Part shown: positions 24,985 through 33,204 of the stretch, piece by piece
Position numbering within the stretch: position 1 is the stretch's first letter
Layout: each line of letters starts with the position of its first letter
Origin: Chloroflexota bacterium
GTDB lineage: Bacteria > Chloroflexota > Anaerolineae > Anaerolineales > Villigracilaceae
Reading direction: 5' to 3'
DNA length: 64,000 bases
Assembly (NCBI GenBank): GCA_021414245.1
Contig: JAIOOU010000003.1
Span: 682,001-746,000, forward strand
The notes under the pieces: generated by a model
Told to the model about the DNA's origin: nothing
Seen by the model: only the letters and a program-made list of their open reading frames with translations
The model's database searches: none
Translations under genes and position numbers: made by a program

Positions 24985-27900
24985 TTAGTTTCCAGCTGCC
25001 GGGAGGTTGGGGCAGATTGGATGGTATTCATCTTCAAGGAAAACAAGTTTCCATTTATTGATGTCCAAATTTTCCGTCATTCGCGAACAGGCAATGTCAA
25101 TGAGATCCTTGCGCGTGAAGATCGGGATGGAGGGCACGTCCCAGAGCATCACGGCCTTCCTTGAGACCGTGGCTAGCTGTTTCCCGTCCGGGGAAAATGA
25201 GATGCTGGTTACCTTGTCAATGTGAGGCAGCCGCGATACCTCCTGGCCAAGATGCAGATCGAATAAATAGGCATAGCCGGTTGAATCTCCCACGGTCAGC
25301 AGGTTTGAATCCGGGCTGAAATCGAGTGTGGATACGCCGCCGTTTACATGAAATATGTCCTCTGAAAGGGTGAATGTTCCGTCCTTGTGAACATCCCATA
25401 AATATACCGATGCCCCGGAGCCCCCGGTTGCCAGCAGATTCCCATCCGGGTTGAATTGAATGGCGTTGATTTTCCCGATCTGTTCCAGGGTTGCCAGCTG
25501 GGTCTTCGTATTCAGGTCCCAGACCAGGCTGCGATTCCCCTCCTCGATGCCCGCGACCAGATATTTCCCGTCGGGAGAGATCGCGAGGGAGAGGATCACC
25601 CCATTGGTCTCCAGCGAGGATAATTTTTCGCCGGTATCCACATCCCAGAAATTGATCAGTCCTTTTTCATCCGCAGTAATGACTTGCCGGCTGTCCAGTG
25701 TGAATGTGACTGCATCGATCAGTTCGCCGCCATGAGAGAGAAGATGTTTCTTCTTTTCAACCACGCTTGCCAGGATGACCCGGTTGAAATCGGCGTTATT
25801 TCCGTTCCCGTCATACTCCACGGCGGCGATCCATTTCGAATCAGCGCTGATTGCAATATGGGTTGTCAATCCATCCGAAGAGACAAGTTTTCGGCGGGGG
25901 GCATCCGGGCTGCCGAGGTCGGCCGTCTTGATCAGCCAGATGTTCCTGTCATCTGAATTGGTGATCATCCATTCGCCGTTGGGGCTGAAGCGTGCTTCCT
26001 GTATGAATTCCGGAAATTGCAGGAATCCCCTGCGTTCCTTGAGTTGCGAGATGTCCCAAAGGGAGAGGTGTCCGGCCTGGTCGCCGACAACCAGCCGGGT
26101 TCCGTCGCGGCTGAAACGGATGTCTGCGCCGGTGGTTGCGATCGGGATCTGCATCACTTCCGCACCTGTGACTGTATCCCAGATGCGGACGGTGTCATCA
26201 TATCCGGTCGTTGCGATCCATTGCCCGTCCCGGCTGATGCGAACCTTGGTTACAAAATTCGTGTGAGCCAGGCGCAGGCGTTCCTGGCCGGTTTGGGTGT
26301 CGAGGATGCGTACAAAGTTGTCATCGGATGCAGTGGCATACCAGGAGTTGTCGGGGCCAAAGGTGACGTCTTCCACCCAATCCCCATGCTTAACCAAATA
26401 TTTCTGGCCGCCGTTTGCGCTGACAGTTGCGCGGACGGTGCTGTCCGCGCCGCCGCTCAGCAATAAATTCCCGTCGTTGCTGAAGGCGATGTCGAAGATT
26501 TCACCTTCATGGCGCGAAACTGTGGTGATCTTCTTTTCGGTCACCTTCCATATGCTGAGAAAACCTTCGGAGGTGCCCATGGCCATGTAGGTGCCGGTTT
26601 TATCAAAATCAATGGTATTTACATTACCCTGCTGGCCGAAATACAACTCTTCCTTCAAGTCGGTCATGTCAACGATCGAAACCGCGTTGGTCCTGCCGAC
26701 GCCCAGCCAGCGTCCATCCGGGTGCAGGTTGAGGTCAAAAATTTTTCCGTCGAATTGCAGGGACTTGATCATTTTGCCCGTATTGCTATCCCAGAATGTG
26801 ACCACACCGCGGTCCGTGCCGGTGATCATGATGCTGCCGTCCTCACTAAAGGTGGAGTCGAGCACACTGCCATCATGCTGGGCGCAGAAAAACAGGGTCC
26901 CAGCCTGCAAATCCCATAGACAGGCCTTGCCGGCCGAATCTGCAGAGACGAATTTTTTTCGATCCGGGCTTAACTGGATGGTCCGGATGCGCGCATGGAC
27001 CTCCATCCGGTTGACCGGGATGGCAAGCAGGCTGAGATTGTGACGCAGGACATCTTCAGCTTCAGAAAGCCCGGGTATTTTTTGAAATGCATTGACCGCC
27101 AACAGGGTGCTGGTGGCCAATTCCCCGGCTTGATCCTGAAAGATGCGGGCCTCGGAGGCACTGCGCAAGGCCTTCGCCTTTTGCGCGTTTTGGTCGGCGA
27201 TGAGTTTTTGCTCCTCGGCGATGGCTTTTTGAGTGGCGGCGATGTGCTCATTCGCGATGGCAGTGGCCTGGCTATTAATGGCTTTCTTCTCGCTTTCGAT
27301 CGCCTGTCCGCGCTGGATGAAGGCAAATATGCCGAGCATCAGACTCAACACAAAGGCCGCTCCGATGCCGATGGTCAGATTGCGCTGGCGCAGAATGGCA
27401 TCCTTGCGGCTGGTGCTGATGTATTCCGCCTGGATCGGCACGACCACCCGTGCGGTATCGCGGGTGGACTCGGTCAACCAGCGTTCACCTTCTTCAATAT
27501 CTGAACCTTGCAGCAGGTAACTTCGATTGCGGTTTTTTTGTTCCCATTCAATTGCGCGCTGCAGGTACCGGGTGTGGAGCTGCACCCAGCCAAGGTCTGT
27601 CTGAATGGCTCCAATTAATTTCGGAAGGGTGACTTTGAAATCATCCTTTTTGGTCCGCAGATAGACCCAATTGGTTGCGGCCAGCCTAGGATGAAGCTTT
27701 TGTCCCTTTTCAGGCTCCTTGTAAAGGATTGGGATGATCTTCTTGTTGAGATTGATTCCCTGCTCGAGTTCGTCGAGACAATAATTGGATTTTATGGAAT
27801 CCGGACTCAGGACAAATAGAAAGGCGTCACCACCCTGGATGGCCGAGGCAATCTCGGCTTTCCAGTCGGAACTCAAGGGGATCCCCTCCCAATCAACCCA

Positions 27901-28062
27901 GGAGTCGATTCCCGCCGCATCTAGGGCGTTATTTAACTTCCGTACAAACGCCTTGTTTTTGCGCGAATACGAAATGAAGACCTTGGTCTTGCCTTGTTTT
28001 TGCATTGAATTATTGAAGGGCCGTTTAACGCGAAACAAACCAGGCCGCAACATATCCTTCAC
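24985..28062 (-). CDS. TIR-transmembrane-WD40 repeat protein
   Basis: 1025 residues from a GTG at 28062 with AAGGA eight bases upstream; an ATG at 28005 is an alternative without a ribosome site. The TIR domain (about 25-155) has KVFISYSRKNKAFV and SNYCLDELEQGI, with probable catalytic Glu98. A transmembrane helix (228-249) and a coiled coil rich in Ala/Lys/Glu (251-310) follow, then roughly 15 WD40 blades (about 355-995). The end, RKDLIDIACSRM..PICPNLPA, is the tail usual in nSTAND/NACHT-WD40 proteins, but no P-loop NTPase is present. It likely signals or depletes NAD+ on sensing a ligand via WD40. Confidence 0.9.
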   Translation of the reverse strand: MKDMLRPGLFRVKRPFNNSMQKQGKTKVFISYSRKNKAFVRKLNNALDAAGIDSWVDWEGIPLSSDWKAEIASAIQGGDAFLFVLSPDSIKSNYCLDELEQGINLNKKIIPILYKEPEKGQKLHPRLAATNWVYLRTKKDDFKVTLPKLIGAIQTDLGWVQLHTRYLQRAIEWEQKNRNRSYLLQGSDIEEGERWLTESTRDTARVVVPIQAEYISTSRKDAILRQRNLTIGIGAAFVLSLMLGIFAFIQRGQAIESEKKAINSQATAIANEHIAATQKAIAEEQKLIADQNAQKAKALRSASEARIFQDQAGELATSTLLAVNAFQKIPGLSEAEDVLRHNLSLLAIPVNRMEVHARIRTIQLSPDRKKFVSADSAGKACLWDLQAGTLFFCAQHDGSVLDSTFSEDGSIMITGTDRGVVTFWDSNTGKMIKSLQFDGKIFDLNLHPDGRWLGVGRTNAVSIVDMTDLKEELYFGQQGNVNTIDFDKTGTYMAMGTSEGFLSIWKVTEKKITTVSRHEGEIFDIAFSNDGNLLLSGGADSTVRATVSANGGQKYLVKHGDWVEDVTFGPDNSWYATASDDNFVRILDTQTGQERLRLAHTNFVTKVRISRDGQWIATTGYDDTVRIWDTVTGAEVMQIPIATTGADIRFSRDGTRLVVGDQAGHLSLWDISQLKERRGFLQFPEFIQEARFSPNGEWMITNSDDRNIWLIKTADLGSPDAPRRKLVSSDGLTTHIAISADSKWIAAVEYDGNGNNADFNRVILASVVEKKKHLLSHGGELIDAVTFTLDSRQVITADEKGLINFWDVDTGEKLSSLETNGVILSLAISPDGKYLVAGIEEGNRSLVWDLNTKTQLATLEQIGKINAIQFNPDGNLLATGGSGASVYLWDVHKDGTFTLSEDIFHVNGGVSTLDFSPDSNLLTVGDSTGYAYLFDLHLGQEVSRLPHIDKVTSISFSPDGKQLATVSRKAVMLWDVPSIPIFTRKDLIDIACSRMTENLDINKWKLVFLEDEYHPICPNLPAAGN

Positions 28063-29434
28063 TGGTTGCGTCCTTGACCTTGATCCACTTGTCGTTCGCG
28101 CCGATCTTGGCCTCGCCGCCCGGCTCGGTAATCGTAAACTCGTAATTGATCGAAACCCTTTTGATCAGGGAATTGTCGCTTACGACGGGTTGGTTGCGCA
28201 GGGCAACACCCTCCGCCGCCGCTTTTACCTTTACCGGACCGCCGGCCACGGGCATACTGGCAGCTGCTGTCATTGCTGTGCTGCCGCTGGCATACTTTAC
28301 GTACCACGCGGCAACATAGCCTTCTTTTTTGGAGGCATCGCGGACCTTCAACCACTGGTTCTGGACACCCACCTTTGGTATGGCTGTTTTTGCAGGTTCA
28401 AGGCTGATCAGCTGTTCTGTGGGCCGGACTCTTCGAATCAAAGTATCCGGCGAGATCACAGGTTGGGTTCGGAAGGATAACTCCTCGGTGGGATACAATG
28501 CGAGGGCGCCAGCTGGAACCGGGGCGGGAACGGAAGTTCCCGGTCTTGGCGCAGAACCCGGGACCGGCGCCAAACCAGCCGCCGGAGCGGAAACAGTTGT
28601 CGATGAGGATGATGCGGGTTTTCCCTTTTGTGTGGAAACATACCAGGCAGCCACATAGCCCTGGTCCCCTTTGGGGTCCTGAACCTGGATCCATTGGCCT
28701 TGTACGCCGATCTTGGTTCTTGCCTTGACCTTGTCTTCCAGGCAAATCAATTCTGTTCCAAGCAGCATGCGCTTCCATAAATATCCGCCTATGGACGGTT
28801 CGGCCCGCAGGGAGAGGTCATCCTCTCCGGCGTAAATGATGTATTTTTCGGCCGGCACCGGGACCCTGGCGATCTTTGGGGGTTCGGGTGGGGTGGTACT
28901 GTAAGAGTCGAACCACAAGACGGCGCTGATCTCTGATTCCAGTTTGGCTCCGTTGAATTTATAGCGTGTGGTCAACAGGACATCCTTATCCGGGCCGTCC
29001 CCGCTGTATTTATAAGGATCGTAAATGGAATAGTCGTCGCCCTTTTTTTCCTTTACGAGCACAAAATGTGTCTGGATGCCCTGTTGTTTGTTCCAGTCCA
29101 CCTGGAGGATCACGGGTTTTCCAGCGGCTACAGCGGCGTCGATTTGGGTGATCGGAGCAGGATAGGCCTCGCAGGGTTGCATGTCACGGTAGGCGCAGTT
29201 CGGCCAGACGTAGGGAAGAACGCTGGGCATGAACAGGGCGCCATTAAAACCCCCGGCATTCTTGAATTTGTCATTGACTGTCAGCGGGGTTTCGTTATAG
29301 CCTATTCCATTGAGCATCATGGTGACGGATGTAAGCAGACAGCCCCAACTTCCTATGGTTTCACTTGAACCCTTCCCCAGCGGTGTTGTTTTCCATGCCT
29401 CATCGTTTTGATAAAGGTTTTTGGTCACGAACAT
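28025..29434 (-). CDS. C39-like peptidase with three SH3 domains
   Basis: 469 residues. The N-terminal domain is peptidase C39-like (papain fold): Gln9 in LYQND, nucleophile Cys32 in SWGCLLTSVTMM, His123 in QTHFVLV, and Asp139 in YDPYKY. Three bacterial SH3 modules follow (about residues 205-270, 315-380 and 400-469), joined by Pro/Ala/Ser-rich linkers. No signal peptide is seen, so a cytoplasmic role is likely, which is unusual for such SH3 proteins. It is the first gene of the conflict operon and its 3' end overlaps the next gene's start. GGAGG lies nine bases before the ATG. Confidence 0.87.
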   Translation of the reverse strand: MFVTKNLYQNDEAWKTTPLGKGSSETIGSWGCLLTSVTMMLNGIGYNETPLTVNDKFKNAGGFNGALFMPSVLPYVWPNCAYRDMQPCEAYPAPITQIDAAVAAGKPVILQVDWNKQQGIQTHFVLVKEKKGDDYSIYDPYKYSGDGPDKDVLLTTRYKFNGAKLESEISAVLWFDSYSTTPPEPPKIARVPVPAEKYIIYAGEDDLSLRAEPSIGGYLWKRMLLGTELICLEDKVKARTKIGVQGQWIQVQDPKGDQGYVAAWYVSTQKGKPASSSSTTVSAPAAGLAPVPGSAPRPGTSVPAPVPAGALALYPTEELSFRTQPVISPDTLIRRVRPTEQLISLEPAKTAIPKVGVQNQWLKVRDASKKEGYVAAWYVKYASGSTAMTAAASMPVAGGPVKVKAAAEGVALRNQPVVSDNSLIKRVSINYEFTITEPGGEAKIGANDKWIKVKDATSEGYVAAWFVSR

Positions 29435-29608
29435 ATTTCCTGCCTCCGCGTGCTGTTCTGAATGATGAAATATTTTCTATAAGGTAATTTTACTCTAATT
29501 CGCTTGAAACCTTAAAGAAAGTTATCTTGGAAAAGTGCCGGTTCGCACAAACTTTTGGCATGCCGCTCCCATGCTGGGGCGAATTTTACCCGCGGCAGTT
29601 CCGCATGC

Positions 29609-29655
29609 AATACAAAACAGAACACGGCCTCACGGGCCGTGTTCTGTTTTGTATT
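29609..29655 (-). terminator. Strong 21-bp hairpin terminator
   Basis: A perfect 21-bp stem (29609-29629 with 29635-29655) with TCACG loop. It begins at the stop codon of the phosphoesterase gene and isolates it from the conflict operon, whose start is at 29434. In the 29435-29608 gap I see no other gene; it should hold the operon's promoter, but no box is convincing. Confidence 0.85.
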
Positions 29656-30388
29656 ATTTTGAATATTGCCTTAGCCACCAATCCGTGCCGGGCAGGCTGC
29701 TCTCCCGGACAATTTTTTGCAATTCGTCGGTGTCGAAGTAAACCCGTCGCAGGTCCACATCCAATTCATTACCTTCCTGGTGAATGATCGTGTATTCGGC
29801 CCAGGGTAGCAGGCTGGGAATGTTCCCCGGCGAATACGCATACATGAACGCGTTGCCAACACTGCCGGAATTAAGAATGAGCTTGTCGCCGTAGCGGCGG
29901 TACATTTGTATGTGGGAGTGACCGCCAATGAAGATGGTGGCTTTTTGCCCTTCGAAATATTTGTCAAGCAAATCGGCCGGCGTGGTGGATTGGATCAGAT
30001 CCGTGGAGGAGAGCGGCGATCCGTGAAAACAACACACGATGACCCCGTTCGGCAGCACAATCTCGTGAGTTGCCTCGAAGCTATCAATGAATTTCAGGTC
30101 CTCGAGGGACAATCGTTCCCGGCACCAATACAGGTCGGGGATCAGGTACTCGGTAATCTCGAATTTTGCCGCATCCTCCGGATCCTGGATGGCCCAATCG
30201 TGGTTCCCTTTGATGAGCACGCAATTTAAATCCCTTAACGTGTTCAGGACCTCCTTGGGCTGCGGTCCAAGTGTGATCGTATCGCCCAGACAAACGATCT
30301 GGTCTATGTTTTGGGATCTTATATCGGAAAGCACCGCCTGGAGTGCGGTGAAGTTTCCATGAATATCGGAGATGAAAGCAATGCGCAT
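29654..30388 (-). CDS. Metallophosphoesterase (calcineurin-like, YfcE/MJ0936 group)
   Basis: A 244-residue metallophosphoesterase with motifs in order: FISDIHGNFTAL (D-x-H), CLGDTITLGPQP (GD), IKGNHDWA (GNHD), CCFHGSP and FIGGHSHIQM (GHTH-type). The enzyme cleaves phosphodiesters with two metal ions; the substrate is unknown. AAAGGG precedes the ATG, and a TACAAT box lies upstream on the minus strand. It is followed by the strong terminator. Confidence 0.92.
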   Translation of the reverse strand: MRIAFISDIHGNFTALQAVLSDIRSQNIDQIVCLGDTITLGPQPKEVLNTLRDLNCVLIKGNHDWAIQDPEDAAKFEITEYLIPDLYWCRERLSLEDLKFIDSFEATHEIVLPNGVIVCCFHGSPLSSTDLIQSTTPADLLDKYFEGQKATIFIGGHSHIQMYRRYGDKLILNSGSVGNAFMYAYSPGNIPSLLPWAEYTIIHQEGNELDVDLRRVYFDTDELQKIVRESSLPGTDWWLRQYSK

Positions 30389-30505
30389 GATTACCCTTTG
30401 TTTACCGGCAATTGTACACGAACAAAGGACAAATCTTGATAAATTGGAACTTTTGGGTGATTAAGTGGCTTGAAAGACCCCTCTTAGTGACCGTTTTTGC
30501 ATGTC

Positions 30506-31204
30506 CTACCCGCCTGGATAGGGCAGTACATGGAGCAGCATGACCAAAAACATCAAGGCGTTCCCGGTCAGGACGCATATGTGCCAGATCTCGTGATTGC
30601 CAAAGTATGGCGGAAATGGATTGGGCCGGCCGTTCGCGAAGATCAGGGCGCCGACTGTATAAAACAGTCCGCCTGCGATCAGCATGAAAATCGCACCCAT
30701 GCCAAGCTGACTGTAAATCGGGCCGATCAGGAAGACAATGATCCAGCCCATCAAAAGAAAACTGATGTTGGACATCCATACGGGGATTTTTGTAAAGAAG
30801 ATGGATTTAATGGTGATGAAAAAAACCGCCAGACTCCAGATGACGCCGAACAGAATCCAGCCCCTCGCACCGCTAAAAATTGTCAGGCAGAAGGGCGTGT
30901 AGGTTCCCGCGATCAGCAAATAAATTGCATTATGGTCGAGGATTCCGAAGACACGCAGATATTTTTTGAATAAAAGGAAGAAATGCAAAAGGCAGCTGAA
31001 CAGAAAGGAAAGGAACAGACAGATTCCGTAGATTGCAAATCCAACAACATGAGCCGGCTTGCCTGCGATCGCTGCCAGTGAAACCAGAACGGCCAGGGCG
31101 GAGATGGAAAGGATCGCACCGATCAAATGACTGATCGAATTAAAATATTCATTGCTATCCGGAGCAGAGATCAAGGGGTCAAGCGAGGGTTTTTGGATAT
31201 CCAT
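30506..31204 (-). CDS. Hemolysin III / YqfA family membrane protein
   Basis: About 232 residues and seven membrane helices in the COG1272 hemolysin-III/PAQR-like family. It has the conserved SHLIGAILSISALAVL, ILDHNAIYLLIAGTYTPF and NHEIWHICVL, whose His residues are probable metal ligands. The start at 31204 is selected: TATACT (31211-31216, minus) ends seven bases before its A, with no ribosome site, so a leaderless mRNA is predicted. In-frame sequence upstream would add 59 residues of non-family sequence. The name is historical; haemolytic activity is not implied. Confidence 0.88.
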   Translation of the reverse strand: MDIQKPSLDPLISAPDSNEYFNSISHLIGAILSISALAVLVSLAAIAGKPAHVVGFAIYGICLFLSFLFSCLLHFFLLFKKYLRVFGILDHNAIYLLIAGTYTPFCLTIFSGARGWILFGVIWSLAVFFITIKSIFFTKIPVWMSNISFLLMGWIIVFLIGPIYSQLGMGAIFMLIAGGLFYTVGALIFANGRPNPFPPYFGNHEIWHICVLTGNALMFLVMLLHVLPYPGG

Positions 31205-31277
31205 GACAGGAGTATATCTTATCTTTTTAAGGCCTCTACCCTGGGGATTGGAAATCAGGGCGTGATTCGTGTTAGAT

Positions 31278-31568
31278 TTAATTTGAGTCAGTTTGAAGAA
31301 GGTGCGGCAAATGTCCACCCGCCTCAGCCTGATCCAGCACCGCCAGGATCGTACGGACCAGTTCGCGTGCCGCGGTCTCACTTAGCTCCACCGCCACCCG
31401 CGCAGACGGGCCTTCAGCTTCATTTACGAAATCGATGTTCAACGCATGCTCATACGGAGCCTGAAAGGGATGGTCGTAGGAGACATTTGCCTGCTGTAAT
31501 TTGAACCAGCCTGAACCGCCCTTTCCGCTGCCGTCGATCTTTACTTTTTCAACGATCATTGTGCACAT
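31278..31568 (-). CDS. DUF6295-like small protein
   Basis: A 96-residue protein beginning MCTMIVEKVKIDGSGKGGSG, with YDHPFQAPYEHALNIDFVNEA and a helical end. I recall this layout as DUF6295, but no function is known. AGGAG lies upstream of the ATG. It lies 11 bp after the dienelactone hydrolase gene on the same strand, suggesting a two-gene unit. Confidence 0.7.
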   Translation of the reverse strand: MCTMIVEKVKIDGSGKGGSGWFKLQQANVSYDHPFQAPYEHALNIDFVNEAEGPSARVAVELSETAARELVRTILAVLDQAEAGGHLPHLLQTDSN

Positions 31569-31579
31569 TGTTTCATCTC

Positions 31580-32335
31580 CTAAGCTAGATATTTTTCAAG
31601 AAAAGCAAAGGTCTTCCTCCAACCATCCTCGGCTTGCTCCTGACGATACATGGGACGGTTGTAGTAGAAGAAGCCATGACCTGCGTTTGCGTAGCGATGG
31701 AACTCATAATTCTTTTTATATTTCTTCAATTCTTCTTCGTGCTGATTGACCTGCTCGGGAGTGGGGCTGGTATCCTCTTCACCGAATAATCCCAAAATGG
31801 GACAAGGCAAATCCTTGGTATAGTCCAGAGGCGAAATGGGGAAGTTCGCGTTCAATTGATCAGGTGTCATCACTACGCGTCCGCCCCAGCAATCCACCGC
31901 TGCATCAAACCCCGGGGTCCGGCAGGCAGTCAGATAAGCGTGCCGTCCTCCGGAACAGGTGCCGAAGATGCCAACCTTCCCGTTGACATAAGGCAGTTCC
32001 CGGAGATGCTGCATGGCGCCAGCCAGATCTCCAGCGGCCTGGTCGTCGGAGATGCCTCCGTCTGCGCGGACCTTTGCCGCAACATCCTCAGGGGTTCCGT
32101 GGCCTGATCGGAAATATAGATTGGGTGAAATGGTCACGTAGCCATGATGGGCAAATTTGAATGTCGTTTCGCGGTACCATTGGTCCCAGCCTGGCATGTG
32201 ATGGGCGAGAACCATGGCGGGGAAGGGACCTTCTCCCAACGGGCGCGCAAGGTAGGCATTGATCAAGTCGCCATGTGCTCCGATCATTGTGACGGTTTCA
32301 GCCAGTACGCCTTCATACATGTCTGTTGTATACAC
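31580..32335 (-). CDS. Dienelactone hydrolase family protein
   Basis: 251 residues. The GTG at 32335 is chosen because AAGGAG lies eight bases upstream; a longer ATG start at 32377 is possible. This is an alpha/beta hydrolase of the DLH family, with the nucleophile Cys in FGTCSGGRHA, the acid in FGEEDTSPTP and the His in NAGHGFF. Members hydrolyse dienelactone in catechol breakdown but many have unknown substrates. A DUF6295 gene follows it. Confidence 0.87.
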   Translation of the reverse strand: MYTTDMYEGVLAETVTMIGAHGDLINAYLARPLGEGPFPAMVLAHHMPGWDQWYRETTFKFAHHGYVTISPNLYFRSGHGTPEDVAAKVRADGGISDDQAAGDLAGAMQHLRELPYVNGKVGIFGTCSGGRHAYLTACRTPGFDAAVDCWGGRVVMTPDQLNANFPISPLDYTKDLPCPILGLFGEEDTSPTPEQVNQHEEELKKYKKNYEFHRYANAGHGFFYYNRPMYRQEQAEDGWRKTFAFLEKYLA

Positions 32336-32390
32336 CTTGTTATCTCCTTCTTTGTGGGTTGGGTTCATTATATTCAATAAAACACCAAGG

Positions 32391-32430
32391 AATCGAAAAC
32401 GTGACCTTGAAATAGGTCACGTTTTCGATT
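32391..32430 (-). terminator. Terminator-like hairpin between dioxygenase-like and hydrolase genes
   Basis: A perfect 17-bp stem (32391-32407 with 32414-32430) with a 6-base loop. The T-rich 3' arm serves as tail on the minus strand, but no clear U-run follows, so termination strength is uncertain. It lies 12 bp past the dioxygenase-like gene. Confidence 0.65.
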
Positions 32431-32442
32431 TGGAGGAACATC

Positions 32443-33069
32443 CTATGGGGCTGGTACAACAAAATTATACTGACCCCGCAGCCCGTCGCCGGTTTCTTGA
32501 ATTGCAAGCAGAAGCCGTTGATCGAAGATGCCGTCCGAGTCATTTTGCGAGACTCCGGGGAAAAAAAGCTGGCTGGTCATCAATTTTCCATTGGGCGCCT
32601 GCACCTTGAAGTGAATATGTTCTGTGCGTCCTGGGTAGATGCCCGGGACAATGGTGGTTAACTCATAATGTCCATTTGCATCTGTGAATTGATGACCGCG
32701 CAGGGTGTATCCGTTGTTGTCATATTCGCCGTTGGCATTGGCCTGCCAGAAATCCAGCAGGGCATTCGCAACCGGTTTGCAGTCGATGGTGTAAACATAA
32801 CCGGTAATGACGATCTTTGTGCCAGCCATGCCTTCTTCAAAGAGAGAGGCGCGCTCCGGGGAATTTGCCGTGAAATACGGACCCTCGGTCAACTCGGGTG
32901 TCAATATAGCCGTTTTACTTCCGGCGGCACAGGTGGGTATGGAGGCGGTTCCGCCCGCATCGCTGTTGTTTGCACTTGGTGTGCCGATGGAGGGTGCTGA
33001 AGTTGCACAGGCTGCAAGGACAAGCGCGCAAATTACGGGGACGATTCCGGTCAAAGGTTTTTTATACAT
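32443..33069 (-). CDS. Intradiol ring-cleavage dioxygenase-like lipoprotein
   Basis: About 208 residues. The start at 33069 is chosen: GGAGAG lies upstream and gives the lipoprotein signal MYKKPLTGIVPVICALVLAAC, lipobox LAAC. The mature part has the intradiol dioxygenase fold, with LTEGPYF, the KPVANALLDFWQANANGEY segment, and the Fe(III) ligand pattern Tyr...PGRTEHIHFKV (His-x-His). Exported intradiol-like proteins are known, with aromatic-diol cleavage likely but the substrate unknown. Lipid anchoring to the outer face is inferred. Confidence 0.85.
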   Translation of the reverse strand: MYKKPLTGIVPVICALVLAACATSAPSIGTPSANNSDAGGTASIPTCAAGSKTAILTPELTEGPYFTANSPERASLFEEGMAGTKIVITGYVYTIDCKPVANALLDFWQANANGEYDNNGYTLRGHQFTDANGHYELTTIVPGIYPGRTEHIHFKVQAPNGKLMTSQLFFPGVSQNDSDGIFDQRLLLAIQETGDGLRGQYNFVVPAP

Positions 33070-33204
33070 GTCTCTCCATTTCCAAGGATGTCTCGAGTAT
33101 ATCCGGCCCTTGTTCCGGTGTTGTGGGGATGATGTGAGTATTTTTTGAAGGTTATGATCCATCAATAATAAATCCCGGCGCGGCTGGGCGTCGGGATTTT
33201 GATT

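Noticed and set aside
29435-29608. Promoter for the conflict operon
   Set aside because: Candidate TTAAGG-17-TAAAAT on the minus strand has a poor -35, so I did not list it.
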